A stretch of DNA of 64,000 bases. Origin: Streptomyces sp. CMB-StM0423. GTDB lineage: Bacteria; Actinomycetota; Actinomycetes; Streptomycetales; Streptomycetaceae. Both the position numbers and the translations under genes were made by a program. The notes beneath the pieces are model-generated. The model saw only the letters and a list, made by a program, of their open reading frames with translations. It did not search any database and had not been told where the DNA came from. The stretch covers positions 5,335,001 through 5,399,000 of the forward strand of contig NZ_CP025407.1 of the NCBI RefSeq assembly GCF_002847285.1, read 5' to 3'. Of this stretch, positions 1 through 10,438 are shown piece by piece; the stretch's first letter is position 1; each line of letters begins with the position of its first letter.

Positions 1-2206
<2,206 letters not shown>

Positions 2207-2303
2207 ATAGCTGCTTGCGTCCACTGTGCGGGTTCTGAAACAACAACCCGCCCGCATCACATGCATCCCAGGGGTGTATGGGTGTGGGGGATAGTTTCAT
2301 AGT

Positions 2304-2422
2304 GTTTCGGTGGTCATAGCGTTGGGGAAACGCCCGGTCTCATTCCGAACCCGGAAGCTAAGCCCGACCGCGCCGATGGTACTGCATGGGGGACCGTGTG
2401 GGAGAGTAGGTCACCGCCGAAC
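2304..2422 (+). rRNA. rrf: 5S ribosomal RNA
   Basis: About 119 nt, beginning GTTTCGGTGGTCATAGC and ending GGTCACCGCCGAAC. The two ends are complementary and form helix I, and the internal CCGAACCCGGAAGCTAAG is the usual conserved 5S core. It follows 23S in the standard 16S-23S-5S order of an rrn operon and is followed by a strong terminator. End positions are set by the helix I pairing and could be off by a base or two. Confidence 0.96.
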
Positions 2423-2430
2423 AATTCTTG

Positions 2431-2466
2431 GATTCAACCCCTGGGCTGTCGCCCAGGGGTTGAGTC
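2431..2466 (+). terminator. rRNA operon terminator
   Basis: A 16-bp inverted repeat with a TGTC loop (arms around AACCCCTGGGC and GCCCAGGGGTT, one G-T type mismatch) starts 8 nt after 5S rRNA and is followed by CATTT. It would end the rRNA transcript before mtnA. Confidence 0.85.
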
Positions 2467-2494
2467 ATTTCCGGGGTCCTTGCAGACTGGGACA

Positions 2495-3598
2495 ATGGCC
2501 GAGGAGATAGCCGCGCTTCGTTGGGAAGAGCCGTCGGACGGCAGGGACGGCCCCGTCGTCGTCCTGCTGGATCAGACGCGACTGCCCGCCGACGAGGTGG
2601 AGTTGGTGTGTGCCGACGTGCCGGCGTTGGTGCGGGCGATTCAGACGCTTGCCGTGCGGGGGGCCCCGTTGCTGGGTATTGCCGGCGCGTACGGCGTTGC
2701 CCTGGCGGCTGCGCGGGGCGATGACGTCGGCCAGGCCGCCGAGTTACTGGCCGGGGCGCGGCCGACCGCCGTGAATCTGGCGTACGGCGTACGGAAGGCG
2801 CAGGGCGCCTTTCGCGCGGCTCTGGAGGCCGGGGACGGGGATGCCGGGGCGGCCGGGGCCGCGCTTGCCGAGGCGCGGCGGTTGCATGCCGATGATGCAC
2901 GGGCCAGTGCGCGGATGGCTGAGCACGGGCTGAGGCTGCTGGGCGAGCTGGTGCCCCAGGGTGGTTACCGGGTGCTCACGCACTGCAACACCGGCGCGCT
3001 GGTGTCCGGTGGCGGCGGTACGGCCTTGGCCGTGGTGCTGGCTGCGCACCGGTCAGGGGAGCTGCGGCGGCTGTGGGTGGACGAGACCCGTCCGCTGTTG
3101 CAGGGGGCCCGGCTGACCGCGTACGAGGCGGGGCGGGCGGGGATGCCGTACACGCTGCTGACGGACAACGCGGCCGGGTCGCTGTTCGCGAACGGGCAGG
3201 TGGACGCGGTGATCCTGGGCGCGGACCGGATTGCGGCGGACGGGTCGGTGGCCAACAAGGTCGGGACGTATCCGCTGGCGGTGCTGGCCCGCTACCATCG
3301 GGTTCCGTTCCTCGTCGTCGCGCCGACGACGACGGTGGACTTCAGTACGCCGGACGGCTCGGCCATCGAGGTGGAGCAGCGGGCCGGGGGCGAGGTCACG
3401 GAGTTCTCCGTGCCGTACGCCGCCGGGTCGGGTCCGGGGCAGGCCGCGGTGACCTACGCGGTCGCACCTGCGGGTACGCAGGCGTACAACCCGGCATTCG
3501 ATGTCACCCCGCCGGAGCTGGTGACGGCTCTGGTCACGGAGCGTGGGGTGGCCTCGCCGGTGACGGGGGATTCGCTCACGGAGCTGGTTGTGCGTTGA
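2495..3598 (+). CDS. mtnA: S-methyl-5-thioribose-1-phosphate isomerase
   Basis: 367 residues, the usual size for MtnA, an eIF-2B-like cytoplasmic isomerase that converts methylthioribose-1-phosphate to methylthioribulose-1-phosphate in methionine salvage. Family hallmarks are visible in order: the RGAPLLGIAGAYG N-terminal motif, THCNTGALVSGG with the catalytic Cys, VDETRPLLQGARLTAYE, and ILGADRIAADGSVANKVGT with the catalytic Asp followed by the PFLVVAPTTTVD strand. The ATG at 2495 was chosen because family similarity begins there; the frame stays open upstream only into the rRNA terminator. It sits between the rRNA operon and mtrAB, the same place as in Streptomyces coelicolor as I recall it. 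The paralogous eIF-2B-like families are less likely because the catalytic Cys and Asp are both present. Confidence 0.95.
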   Translation: MAEEIAALRWEEPSDGRDGPVVVLLDQTRLPADEVELVCADVPALVRAIQTLAVRGAPLLGIAGAYGVALAAARGDDVGQAAELLAGARPTAVNLAYGVRKAQGAFRAALEAGDGDAGAAGAALAEARRLHADDARASARMAEHGLRLLGELVPQGGYRVLTHCNTGALVSGGGGTALAVVLAAHRSGELRRLWVDETRPLLQGARLTAYEAGRAGMPYTLLTDNAAGSLFANGQVDAVILGADRIAADGSVANKVGTYPLAVLARYHRVPFLVVAPTTTVDFSTPDGSAIEVEQRAGGEVTEFSVPYAAGSGPGQAAVTYAVAPAGTQAYNPAFDVTPPELVTALVTERGVASPVTGDSLTELVVR

Positions 3599-3702
3599 CC
3601 GTGGGTGATCGTCAGGGGAAGAGGTGCGTGCCGGCGGTGGCCGGGGCGTGACCTGGGACACGGGATTCTCTGTATGGGATGTGTAAATGGGATGATGTCG
3701 TC

Positions 3703-4380
3703 ATGAAGGGACGCGTTCTCGTCGTCGACGACGACACCGCACTGGCCGAGATGCTCGGCATCGTGCTGCGCGGGGAAGGCTTCGAGCCGTCATTTGTCTC
3801 GGACGGTGACAAGGCTCTTGCCGCGTTTCGCGAGTCGAAGCCCGACCTGGTGCTTCTCGACCTCATGCTGCCCGGCCGGGACGGTATCGAGGTCTGCCGC
3901 CTGATCAGGGCGGAGTCTGGTGTGCCGATCGTCATGCTGACGGCGAAAAGCGACACCGTGGATGTCGTCGTGGGCCTGGAATCCGGGGCCGACGACTACA
4001 TCGTCAAGCCGTTCAAGCCCAAGGAGCTGGTGGCCCGTATCCGGGCCCGGCTGCGCCGGTCGGAGGAGCCGGTGCCGGAGCAGTTGGCGATCGGCGATCT
4101 GGTGATCGACGTCGCCGGGCATTCGGTGAAGCGCGGCGGGGAGCCGATCGCGCTGACGCCGCTGGAATTCGACCTGCTGGTGGCGCTGGCGCGCAAACCG
4201 TGGCAGGTCTTCACCCGAGAGGTGCTGCTTGAGCAGGTCTGGGGCTATCGGCATGCCGCCGACACCCGGCTGGTGAACGTCCACGTGCAGCGGTTGCGCT
4301 CGAAGGTGGAGAAGGACCCGGAGAAGCCGGAGATCGTGGTGACCGTCCGCGGCGTCGGCTACAAGGCGGGACCGAGCTGA
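3703..4380 (+). CDS. mtrA: DNA-binding response regulator MtrA
   Basis: 225 residues, OmpR/PhoB type. The receiver domain (about 1-115) has the acidic pocket VVDDD, the phospho-acceptor Asp in LVLLDLMLPGRDG, the switch Thr in MLTAKSD and the Lys of IVKPFKP. The C-terminal winged helix (about 130-225) contains LTPLEFDLL and RLVNVHVQRLRSKVEKDP. The sequence follows actinobacterial MtrA closely throughout. The ATG at 3703 gives the standard MKGRVLVVDDD start; an earlier ATG at 3679 would add eight atypical residues. It is followed after 1 bp by its sensor kinase gene. In Streptomyces and Mycobacterium MtrA controls cell-envelope, division and developmental genes (family knowledge). No clear Shine-Dalgarno sequence precedes the start. 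Confidence 0.97.
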   Translation: MKGRVLVVDDDTALAEMLGIVLRGEGFEPSFVSDGDKALAAFRESKPDLVLLDLMLPGRDGIEVCRLIRAESGVPIVMLTAKSDTVDVVVGLESGADDYIVKPFKPKELVARIRARLRRSEEPVPEQLAIGDLVIDVAGHSVKRGGEPIALTPLEFDLLVALARKPWQVFTREVLLEQVWGYRHAADTRLVNVHVQRLRSKVEKDPEKPEIVVTVRGVGYKAGPS

Positions 4381-4381
4381 C

Positions 4382-6409
4382 GTGTTCCGCGTGCTGCCGC
4401 GGGAAGGCGTGCCCGGCGGGCCGGTGCAGCCGTTCGTCCGGCTGTGCATGCGCTGGGTGCGCCGCCCGTTGCACATCGCGACGAAGCTGTACCGGCGGAA
4501 CATCCAGTTGCGGGTGGTCGCCACCACCCTGCTGATGTCGCTGGGCGTCGTCGTGCTGCTCGGCATCGTCGTCATCGGGCAGGTCCGCAACGGCCTGCTG
4601 GAGGCGAAGCTCGGTGCCGCGCACGGGCAGGCGCAGAGCGGCTTCGCGCAGGCGGAGATACGGGGCGCGTCGGAGGAGCCCGGCAGCGGCAGCGAGGCCA
4701 CGGCGCAGGTGAACTCCGCGGAGTGGCGGGCGGCCCTGGTGGAGCAGCTCATGGGCAGCGGGCAGGGCGTGGTGTCCGTACTCGTGATGAGCTCCAGCGT
4801 GAACAACGAGGCAACCGGCTCGTCCGACAACCCGCGCGGCTCGCTCGTCTCGGACGACACGTCGGTGGACAGCATCCCGGCAGATCTGCGTGAGAAGGTC
4901 GACCGCGGCGGCGGTTCGGGGATCTACGAGCAGTACGCGCGCGTCTGGAAGCGCGGCTCGGACGAGAGCGAGCCCTCGCTGATCATCGGCAAGCGGCTGA
5001 ACGACCCGAACAACAACCCGTACCAGCTCTACTTCGTCTTCCCCTTCACCCAGGAGGAGAAGACGCTGAGCCTGGTGAAGGGGACGCTGGCGACGGCCGG
5101 GGTGTTCGTGGTGGTGCTGCTCGGGGCCATCGCCTGGCTCGTCGTGCGGCAGGTGGTCACGCCCGTGCGGATGGCCGCCGGCATCGCCGAGCGGCTGGCG
5201 GCGGGGCGGCTCCAGGAACGGATGAAGGTCAGCGGCGAGGACGACATCGCGCGGCTCGGCCAGTCGTTCAACAAGATGGCGCAGAACCTCCAGGTGAAGA
5301 TCCAGCAGCTCGAAGAGCTGTCACGGATGCAGCGCCGCTTCGTCTCCGACGTCTCGCACGAGCTGCGTACCCCGCTGACGACGGTGCGGATGGCCGCGGA
5401 CGTCATCCATGAGGCGCGCGAGGACTTCGATCCGGTGACCGCGCGCTCCGCGGAACTGCTGCTCGATCAGGTGGACAGGTTCGAGTCGCTGCTCTCCGAC
5501 CTGCTGGAGATCAGCCGTTTCGACGCGGGTGCCGCGGCGCTGGACGCCGAGCCCGTCGACCTGCGGGAGATCGTGCGGCGCGTCGTGGGCGGGGCGCAGA
5601 TGCTGGCGGACGCCAAGGGCGGGCGGCTGCTCGTCACGGGCGACGAGCGGCCGGTGATCGCGGAGGTCGACTCGCGGCGCGTGGAGCGGGTGCTGCGCAA
5701 TCTGGTCGTCAACGCCGTGGAGCACGGCGAGGGCCGCGATGTCGTCGTACGCCTCGGGGCGTCGGAGAGCGCGGTCGCGGTGGCGGTGCGCGACTACGGC
5801 GTGGGGCTGAAGCCCGGCGAGGCGACGCGGGTGTTCAACCGTTTCTGGCGCGCGGATCCGGCCCGTGCCCGTACCACGGGTGGGACCGGGCTGGGGCTGT
5901 CGATTTCGCTGGAGGACGCCCGGCTGCACGGCGGCTGGCTGCAGGCGTGGGGCGAGCCGGGCGGCGGGTCGCATTTCCGGCTGACGCTGCCGCGGACGGG
6001 CGGGCAGCCGCTGCACGGCTCGCCGGTGTCGCTGGAGCCGGAGGACTCGCGGGCGCGGCGGGCGGCGCGGACGGTGCAGGAGCCGGGCGCGGTGAGCGTG
6101 GCGCAGGTCGGCGGCTCCGCGGGCGGTGAGCTGCTGGGGACCGTACCGGCGCAGGGCGGGCGTGGGACGGCCGCCGCCGCGCGGGCGGCGGCGCCGCGGC
6201 CCGCGGCGCGGGCGGAGGCGGACCCGACGGCGCTGCCGGGCAGCGGGCGGCGGGTCAGCGGGTATGCGGGGGCGGCCGACGAGGTGACGGGTGCCCGGGG
6301 CGAGGATGGGGCCGAGAACGGCTCTGAAGGCGTCCCTGAGGGTGGCGGAGGCGGCGGTGAGGTCCCTAGTGAGGTCGGCGGCGAGGGGGAGCGCGGTGGT
6401 CGCGTCTAG
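4382..6409 (+). CDS. mtrB: Sensor histidine kinase MtrB
   Basis: 675 residues, GTG start 1 bp after mtrA, so the two are co-transcribed. Two membrane helices (about 42-66 and 235-256) bracket an extracytoplasmic sensor domain. A HAMP segment follows, then the dimerisation helix with the phospho-acceptor His at about 326 in VSHELRTPLTT, the N box RNLVVNAVEHGEG, and the ATP-lid motifs DYGVGL and GGTGLGLSIS. MtrB phosphorylates MtrA; LpqB, encoded next, modulates it. After about residue 545 the protein carries a 130-residue Ala/Gly/Glu-rich tail with no recognisable domain. The last part of the tail overlaps the lpqB start. Confidence 0.96.
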   Translation: MFRVLPREGVPGGPVQPFVRLCMRWVRRPLHIATKLYRRNIQLRVVATTLLMSLGVVVLLGIVVIGQVRNGLLEAKLGAAHGQAQSGFAQAEIRGASEEPGSGSEATAQVNSAEWRAALVEQLMGSGQGVVSVLVMSSSVNNEATGSSDNPRGSLVSDDTSVDSIPADLREKVDRGGGSGIYEQYARVWKRGSDESEPSLIIGKRLNDPNNNPYQLYFVFPFTQEEKTLSLVKGTLATAGVFVVVLLGAIAWLVVRQVVTPVRMAAGIAERLAAGRLQERMKVSGEDDIARLGQSFNKMAQNLQVKIQQLEELSRMQRRFVSDVSHELRTPLTTVRMAADVIHEAREDFDPVTARSAELLLDQVDRFESLLSDLLEISRFDAGAAALDAEPVDLREIVRRVVGGAQMLADAKGGRLLVTGDERPVIAEVDSRRVERVLRNLVVNAVEHGEGRDVVVRLGASESAVAVAVRDYGVGLKPGEATRVFNRFWRADPARARTTGGTGLGLSISLEDARLHGGWLQAWGEPGGGSHFRLTLPRTGGQPLHGSPVSLEPEDSRARRAARTVQEPGAVSVAQVGGSAGGELLGTVPAQGGRGTAAAARAAAPRPAARAEADPTALPGSGRRVSGYAGAADEVTGARGEDGAENGSEGVPEGGGGGGEVPSEVGGEGERGGRV

Positions 6410-8300
6410 GCGTACGGGAGGGGCGTCGGCGGTACGCGGGCGGGAGCGCCGGACGGCGGCCCGCACCCGGGGTGCGTACCGGCGCCGCTTGCAGGCCCGT
6501 ACGCGCCGCTACGCCACCTTTGCGCTGCTCGGCGGCTTCCTGCTCCTCGCCGGCTGCGCGTCCATGCCGGACAGCGGGGGCGTGCATCAGGTGCCGTTGT
6601 CGGAGCAGCGCGACGATCCACGCGCGCGTACGTACGCGGAGCGGCCGGAGCCCGGTGCCAGCCCGCAGCGCATCGTGTCCGACTTTATGGAGGCCCTGCG
6701 CAGCGACGACTACGCCACCGTCGCCAAGGCGTATCTGACGAAGAAGGCGCGCACCTGGACTCCCGGCGAGACGACGGTGCTGGCCGAGGCGCCCAGGGTG
6801 GCGGAGCAGCCGGCGGCCGGGGCGAAGCCGGTGAACGGCGACAAGATGACCACGGCGGTCGTCCAACTGAGCGGTGACAAGGTCGCGTGGCTGAACGACG
6901 CGGGCACGTACACGCCCGATGAGCGGGCGTACAACCTGAACATCGAGTTGTCGAAGGAGGGCAAGTCCGGGCAGTGGCGGATCGTGGATCCGCCGCGGGG
7001 GCTGGTGATCAGCCGGGCGGACTTCGAGCGCACCTTCCAGTCGGCGTCCACGTACCACTTCACGGCGCGCAGCAGGGACACGCTGGTGGCCGACCCCGTG
7101 TACGTACGGCGGCGGATCGACCCCGTGACGGACGCGGTGCGCACGCTGCTCGACGGGCCGGGCGGGCTGATCGGCTCGGTGACGGAGACGACGTTCCCGG
7201 AGCGCACCACGCTGGCGAAGAACCAGCGGCTGACGGTCGACGAGGAGGGCACGCTGCGGGTGCGGCTCGCGCTGGAGACGAAGCCGGGGCTGCACACGTG
7301 CGAGCGGATGGCGGCGCAGGTGCTGCATACCGCGGAGAGCCAGGAGGGCGTGCGCGTCGACAATGTGGAGCTGCTGACGGCCAGGGACACCAAGCTGTGC
7401 GACCTGAGCGCGACGGCGGGCGAGCGGTATGAGCCGGACCGGCTGGCGCGGCATCCGTCCTCGCTGTACTTCATCGACGCCAAGAACCGGCTGGTACGGA
7501 CCTCGTCGGGGCCGGACGCGGGCGAGGCCGGGCCGGCGACGGTGATCAGCCCGCTCGGCGACGGCAAACCGGCGTTCGGGTCGGCGGCGGTGGCCCGTTC
7601 GGAGAAGAAGGCGGCCGGTGTGACGGCCACGGGGCGCGCGCTGTACGTGTCGTCGCTGGACGAGTCCTCGGAGCTGGGGGAGCCGCTGCTGACCAGCGGT
7701 GCCACCGAGGCGCAGGCCGAGCAGGGCGACGGGCTGACGGCGGCGAGCTGGGACGGGCTGGGCGACCTGTGGGTGGCCGACCGGGTCGGCGGGGAGTCGC
7801 GGCTGTACTGGATGGCGGGCGGGACCGCGGATCCGGTGCGTGTCGACGTCACGGGTCTTGAGGGGCGGATCGAGGCGCTGCGGATGTCGGCGGAGGGGGC
7901 GCGGATCGCGCTGGTCGTCAGCGAGGGGTCGGAGAGCCGGCTGGTGCTGGGGGCGGTGTCGCTGAAGGACGGCGTGCCGGTGGTGGCGCAGTTGCGCGAC
8001 ACGGGGGCGCTGGAGGAGGTGCGGGCCGTGTCGTGGGCGGGCGAGAGCCGGCTGCTGGTCGTGGGTCGTGAGACCGAGGGCGTGCAGCAGATGCGGCTGG
8101 TGTCGACGGACGGGTCGGTGCCGCCGGCGGCGGAGCTGGGGCAGGGGCTGACCGGGGTGACGTCGGTGGCGGCGGCGGAGGACGGTACGAAGCCGCTGGT
8201 GGCGGCGTCGGAGGACGGGATCGTGCGGCTGCCGCAGAACGCGTACTGGAAGGCGGTGCCGGGCGGGGAAGGAGGCACGGCGCCGGTGTACCCGGGGTAG
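6396..8300 (+). CDS. lpqB: Lipoprotein LpqB, MtrAB accessory factor
   Basis: 634 residues from the chosen GTG at 6396, which overlaps the end of mtrB by 14 bp and has a GAGGGGGA ribosome-binding site 5 nt upstream. An Arg-rich N-terminus precedes a lipoprotein signal with lipobox LLAGC and mature Cys in GCASMPDSGG. A GerMN-type domain follows (around RTLLDGPGGLIGSVTETTF), and the C-terminal half looks like a beta-propeller. LpqB is an extracytoplasmic lipoprotein that interacts with the MtrB sensor domain, and mtrA-mtrB-lpqB is a conserved actinobacterial operon. Earlier in-frame starts exist (6291, 6306) but would lie deep inside mtrB, so the start is moderately certain. Confidence 0.92.
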   Translation: MVASRRTGGASAVRGRERRTAARTRGAYRRRLQARTRRYATFALLGGFLLLAGCASMPDSGGVHQVPLSEQRDDPRARTYAERPEPGASPQRIVSDFMEALRSDDYATVAKAYLTKKARTWTPGETTVLAEAPRVAEQPAAGAKPVNGDKMTTAVVQLSGDKVAWLNDAGTYTPDERAYNLNIELSKEGKSGQWRIVDPPRGLVISRADFERTFQSASTYHFTARSRDTLVADPVYVRRRIDPVTDAVRTLLDGPGGLIGSVTETTFPERTTLAKNQRLTVDEEGTLRVRLALETKPGLHTCERMAAQVLHTAESQEGVRVDNVELLTARDTKLCDLSATAGERYEPDRLARHPSSLYFIDAKNRLVRTSSGPDAGEAGPATVISPLGDGKPAFGSAAVARSEKKAAGVTATGRALYVSSLDESSELGEPLLTSGATEAQAEQGDGLTAASWDGLGDLWVADRVGGESRLYWMAGGTADPVRVDVTGLEGRIEALRMSAEGARIALVVSEGSESRLVLGAVSLKDGVPVVAQLRDTGALEEVRAVSWAGESRLLVVGRETEGVQQMRLVSTDGSVPPAAELGQGLTGVTSVAAAEDGTKPLVAASEDGIVRLPQNAYWKAVPGGEGGTAPVYPG

Positions 8301-8324
8301 GCGGGCGCGGGTTCTGCCGCTGAG

Positions 8325-8350
8325 TTGTCCACAGCCGGGGGTTGTCCACA
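8325..8350 (+). promoter_or_regulatory. Pair of DnaA boxes
   Basis: Two perfect copies of TTGTCCACA, the preferred DnaA box of Streptomyces, lie in the same orientation at 8325-8333 and 8342-8350, 8 bp apart, in the short gap between lpqB and the comF-like gene. They could titrate DnaA or control the downstream gene. No dnaA, dnaN or AT-rich unwinding element is nearby, so this is not the origin. Confidence 0.7.
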
Positions 8351-8390
8351 GGGGTCGCGGGGTGTCGGTGGCGGCGGGCATGGTGGGCGC

Positions 8391-9296
8391 ATGCGGGGGA
8401 CAGGGCGGGAACTGGCGGGGTTGATGCTGCCGGCCGGCTGCGCGGGATGCGGGGCGGTCCGGGGCGCGGTGGCGCTGTGCGCGGGGTGTGCGGAGGAGCT
8501 GACGGCAGGGGCGGTGCGGCGCGTGGTGCCCCGGCCGCGGCCGCCGGGGCTGCCCGCGGTGTATGCGGCGGTGGCGTACGCGGGCGCGGCGAGGTCGGTG
8601 CTGCTGGCACACAAGGAGCGCGGCGCGCTGCGCCTGGCCCGCCCGCTGGGCACGGCCCTGGCGGCGGGGGTGCGGGCCGCGGAGGCGGGTCGGGGCGCGC
8701 GGGGTGGCGCGGGTGTGCGGGAACGGGGCGGGGGTGCTTCGGCGGCGGCGTGCGGCGGCCGGGATGTGCTGACGACTCGCGGTGAGTGCGGCCCGGCTGC
8801 CCCCGGTGATCTCGGGGTTCAGGCGGCGCGGCGGGCGCGGCGGCGTGGGCGGATGCGGATGTTCCCGGACGGTGGGGAGCGGGTGGTGCTGGTGCCGGTG
8901 CCGTCGGCGCGAGGGGCCGTGGTGCGGCGGGGGCACGACCCGGTGCGGCGGCTCGCGCTCGTGGCCGCGGAGCGGCTGCGGCGGGGCGGGATACGGGCGG
9001 AGCTGCTGCCGGTGCTGCGGCAACGGCGGGCGGTGGCCGACCAGGCGGGGCTGAGCGCGGCGGCGCGGCGGCGGAACGTCGCGGGGGCGCTGGAGGTGGT
9101 GCGTGGCGGTGCGCTGCGGTTGCGCGCACCCGGGTGCCGGGTCGTGCTCGTCGACGACGTGCTGACGACCGGGGCGTCCCTTGCCGAGGCCGCGCGGGCC
9201 GTGCGCGCGGCAGGCTGCCATGGCGGGCTCGCGGCGGTCGTCGTGGCCGCGCCGCGCGATGCGTTCGAAGCCGGTCGCGCGTGTTCGCTCCCTTGA
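8391..9296 (+). CDS. ComF family phosphoribosyltransferase-like protein
   Basis: 301 residues from the ATG at 8391. The N-terminus has a four-Cys zinc knuckle (C17, C20, C30, C33) typical of ComF/GntX proteins. The C-terminus carries the type I phosphoribosyltransferase PRPP loop VVLVDDVLTTGASLAEAA. The middle (about 95-160) is a low-complexity Gly/Arg-rich stretch that looks like an insertion relative to compact ComF proteins. ComF in competent bacteria helps DNA uptake; its role in actinomycetes is unknown. It sits between lpqB and hpf, as in Mycobacterium, and two DnaA boxes lie just upstream. Confidence 0.85.
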   Translation: MRGTGRELAGLMLPAGCAGCGAVRGAVALCAGCAEELTAGAVRRVVPRPRPPGLPAVYAAVAYAGAARSVLLAHKERGALRLARPLGTALAAGVRAAEAGRGARGGAGVRERGGGASAAACGGRDVLTTRGECGPAAPGDLGVQAARRARRRGRMRMFPDGGERVVLVPVPSARGAVVRRGHDPVRRLALVAAERLRRGGIRAELLPVLRQRRAVADQAGLSAAARRRNVAGALEVVRGGALRLRAPGCRVVLVDDVLTTGASLAEAARAVRAAGCHGGLAAVVVAAPRDAFEAGRACSLP

Positions 9297-9625
9297 CTGC
9301 AATCTTACGTTTCCGCAGGTAGAAAGGAGGTATAAGCACCTGATCGGACCACAGTCGTCTCAGGGGGTGCCGCAGCATCTCAGGCGAGCTATGTTCGATT
9401 GTGAGGAGGCTGTGAGAACAGTGGATGGGCCGAATCCGCTGGATCCGATGGGGTGTCGATCTTGTCGGTGGGGGAGGAGGAGGTGAAAGCCGGCCCTCCG
9501 TGACTGGGGGACCGGCGGCAGAGAACCCCGAGGCTCCGGCACGAACCGGGGCCCGAGCGCACCAAGGGACCGGCTTCGCCCGTCAGCTCAGCGGTACGCG
9601 GAGCCGCTCCAGAACGGAGTTCTGC
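9297..9625 (+). promoter_or_regulatory. Long leader and candidate stress promoter of hpf
   Basis: This 329-bp gap has no convincing gene. GTTT at 9309-9312, a 15-bp spacer and AGGTAT at 9328-9333 fit the Streptomyces SigB-family promoter pattern (GNNT-N14-16-GGGTAY) with one mismatch, reasonable for a stress-induced hibernation factor. TTGACT at 9293 could instead be a housekeeping -35. Further down, a near-perfect 11-bp stem (GCCGGCCCTCC against GGGGGACCGGC, about 9488-9516) suggests a structured leader. The ribosome-binding site CGGAG lies just before the hpf GTG. Confidence 0.4.
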
Positions 9626-10345
9626 GTGGACATCGTCGTCAAGGGCCGCAAGACCGAGGTTCCCGAGCGGTTTCGTCGGCATGTGGCCGAGAAGCTGAAG
9701 CTGGACAAGATCCAGAAGTTCGACGGCAAGGTGATCAGCCTTGATGTCGAGGTGTCCAAGGAGCACAACCCGCGGCTGGCCGACCGCTGCGACCGGGTGG
9801 AGATCACAGTTCACTCCCGGGGGCCCGTGGTACGCGCCGAGGCGGCCGCGGCCGACCCGTACGCAGCCCTGGACCTGGCGACGGCCAAGCTGGAGGCGAG
9901 GCTGCGCAAGCAGCACGGCAAGCGCAAGACGAGGCGGCCCGGCAAGGACCGCCGCACGGCCGCGGAAGTGGGCGACGTCGTCGCGCACGCGGCGCAGCTC
10001 ACCGACGACGGGGAGCTGACGACCCCGTCGATGGAGACGACGGCGGAGAGCGAGTTGCTGCAGAGCGGCTCCCGGCTCCACCGCCGCGGACCGCTGGAGG
10101 TGGACGGCGACGGCCCGCTCGTGGTGCGGGAGAAGACGCACGCCGCCCCGCCGATGACGCTGGACCAGGCGCTCTACGAGATGGAGCTCGTGGGGCACGA
10201 CTTCTATCTCTTCGTCGACTCCGACAAGAAGCTGCCCAGCGTTGTCTACCGCAGGCACGCATATGACTACGGCGTGATCCACCTCGACCCGTATCTGATC
10301 GAGGAGTCGCTGCCCGACGGTGCAGGGGGCACCCTGGGCGGCTGA
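9626..10345 (+). CDS. hpf: Ribosome hibernation-promoting factor, long form
   Basis: 239 residues, GTG start at 9626 preceded by ACGGAG at good spacing. The N-terminal S30AE/RaiA domain (about 1-110) begins MDIVVKGRKTEVPERFRRH and ends in the basic KQHGKRKTRR segment. After a linker, the C-terminal dimerisation domain (about 180-239) shows MTLDQALYEMELVGHDFYLF and RRHAYDYGVIHLD. Long HPF binds the 30S subunit and joins two ribosomes into inactive 100S dimers in stationary phase or stress. The same position between comF and secA is seen in Mycobacterium. Its long upstream region suggests separate, stress-responsive transcription. Confidence 0.95.
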   Translation: MDIVVKGRKTEVPERFRRHVAEKLKLDKIQKFDGKVISLDVEVSKEHNPRLADRCDRVEITVHSRGPVVRAEAAAADPYAALDLATAKLEARLRKQHGKRKTRRPGKDRRTAAEVGDVVAHAAQLTDDGELTTPSMETTAESELLQSGSRLHRRGPLEVDGDGPLVVREKTHAAPPMTLDQALYEMELVGHDFYLFVDSDKKLPSVVYRRHAYDYGVIHLDPYLIEESLPDGAGGTLGG

Positions 10346-10360
10346 AAGGCGACGGTAGGC

Positions 10361-10388
10361 GGGCGGCGGGGGCGTCACCCCGCCGCCC
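10361..10388 (+). terminator. Terminator after hpf
   Basis: A perfect 11-bp inverted repeat (GGGCGGCGGGG and CCCCGCCGCCC) with a 6-nt loop starts 15 nt after the hpf stop. There is no U tract, which is common in high-GC actinomycetes. Confidence 0.7.
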
Positions 10389-10438
10389 GGTCGTGAAATC
10401 ATGTGCGCGCACGGCAATGTCGGTGCCTGGGGGCAAGC

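Noticed and set aside
8325-8350. Chromosomal origin of replication
   Set aside because: Only two DnaA boxes, no dnaA-dnaN, and no long non-coding region; gene content matches a region distant from dnaA.
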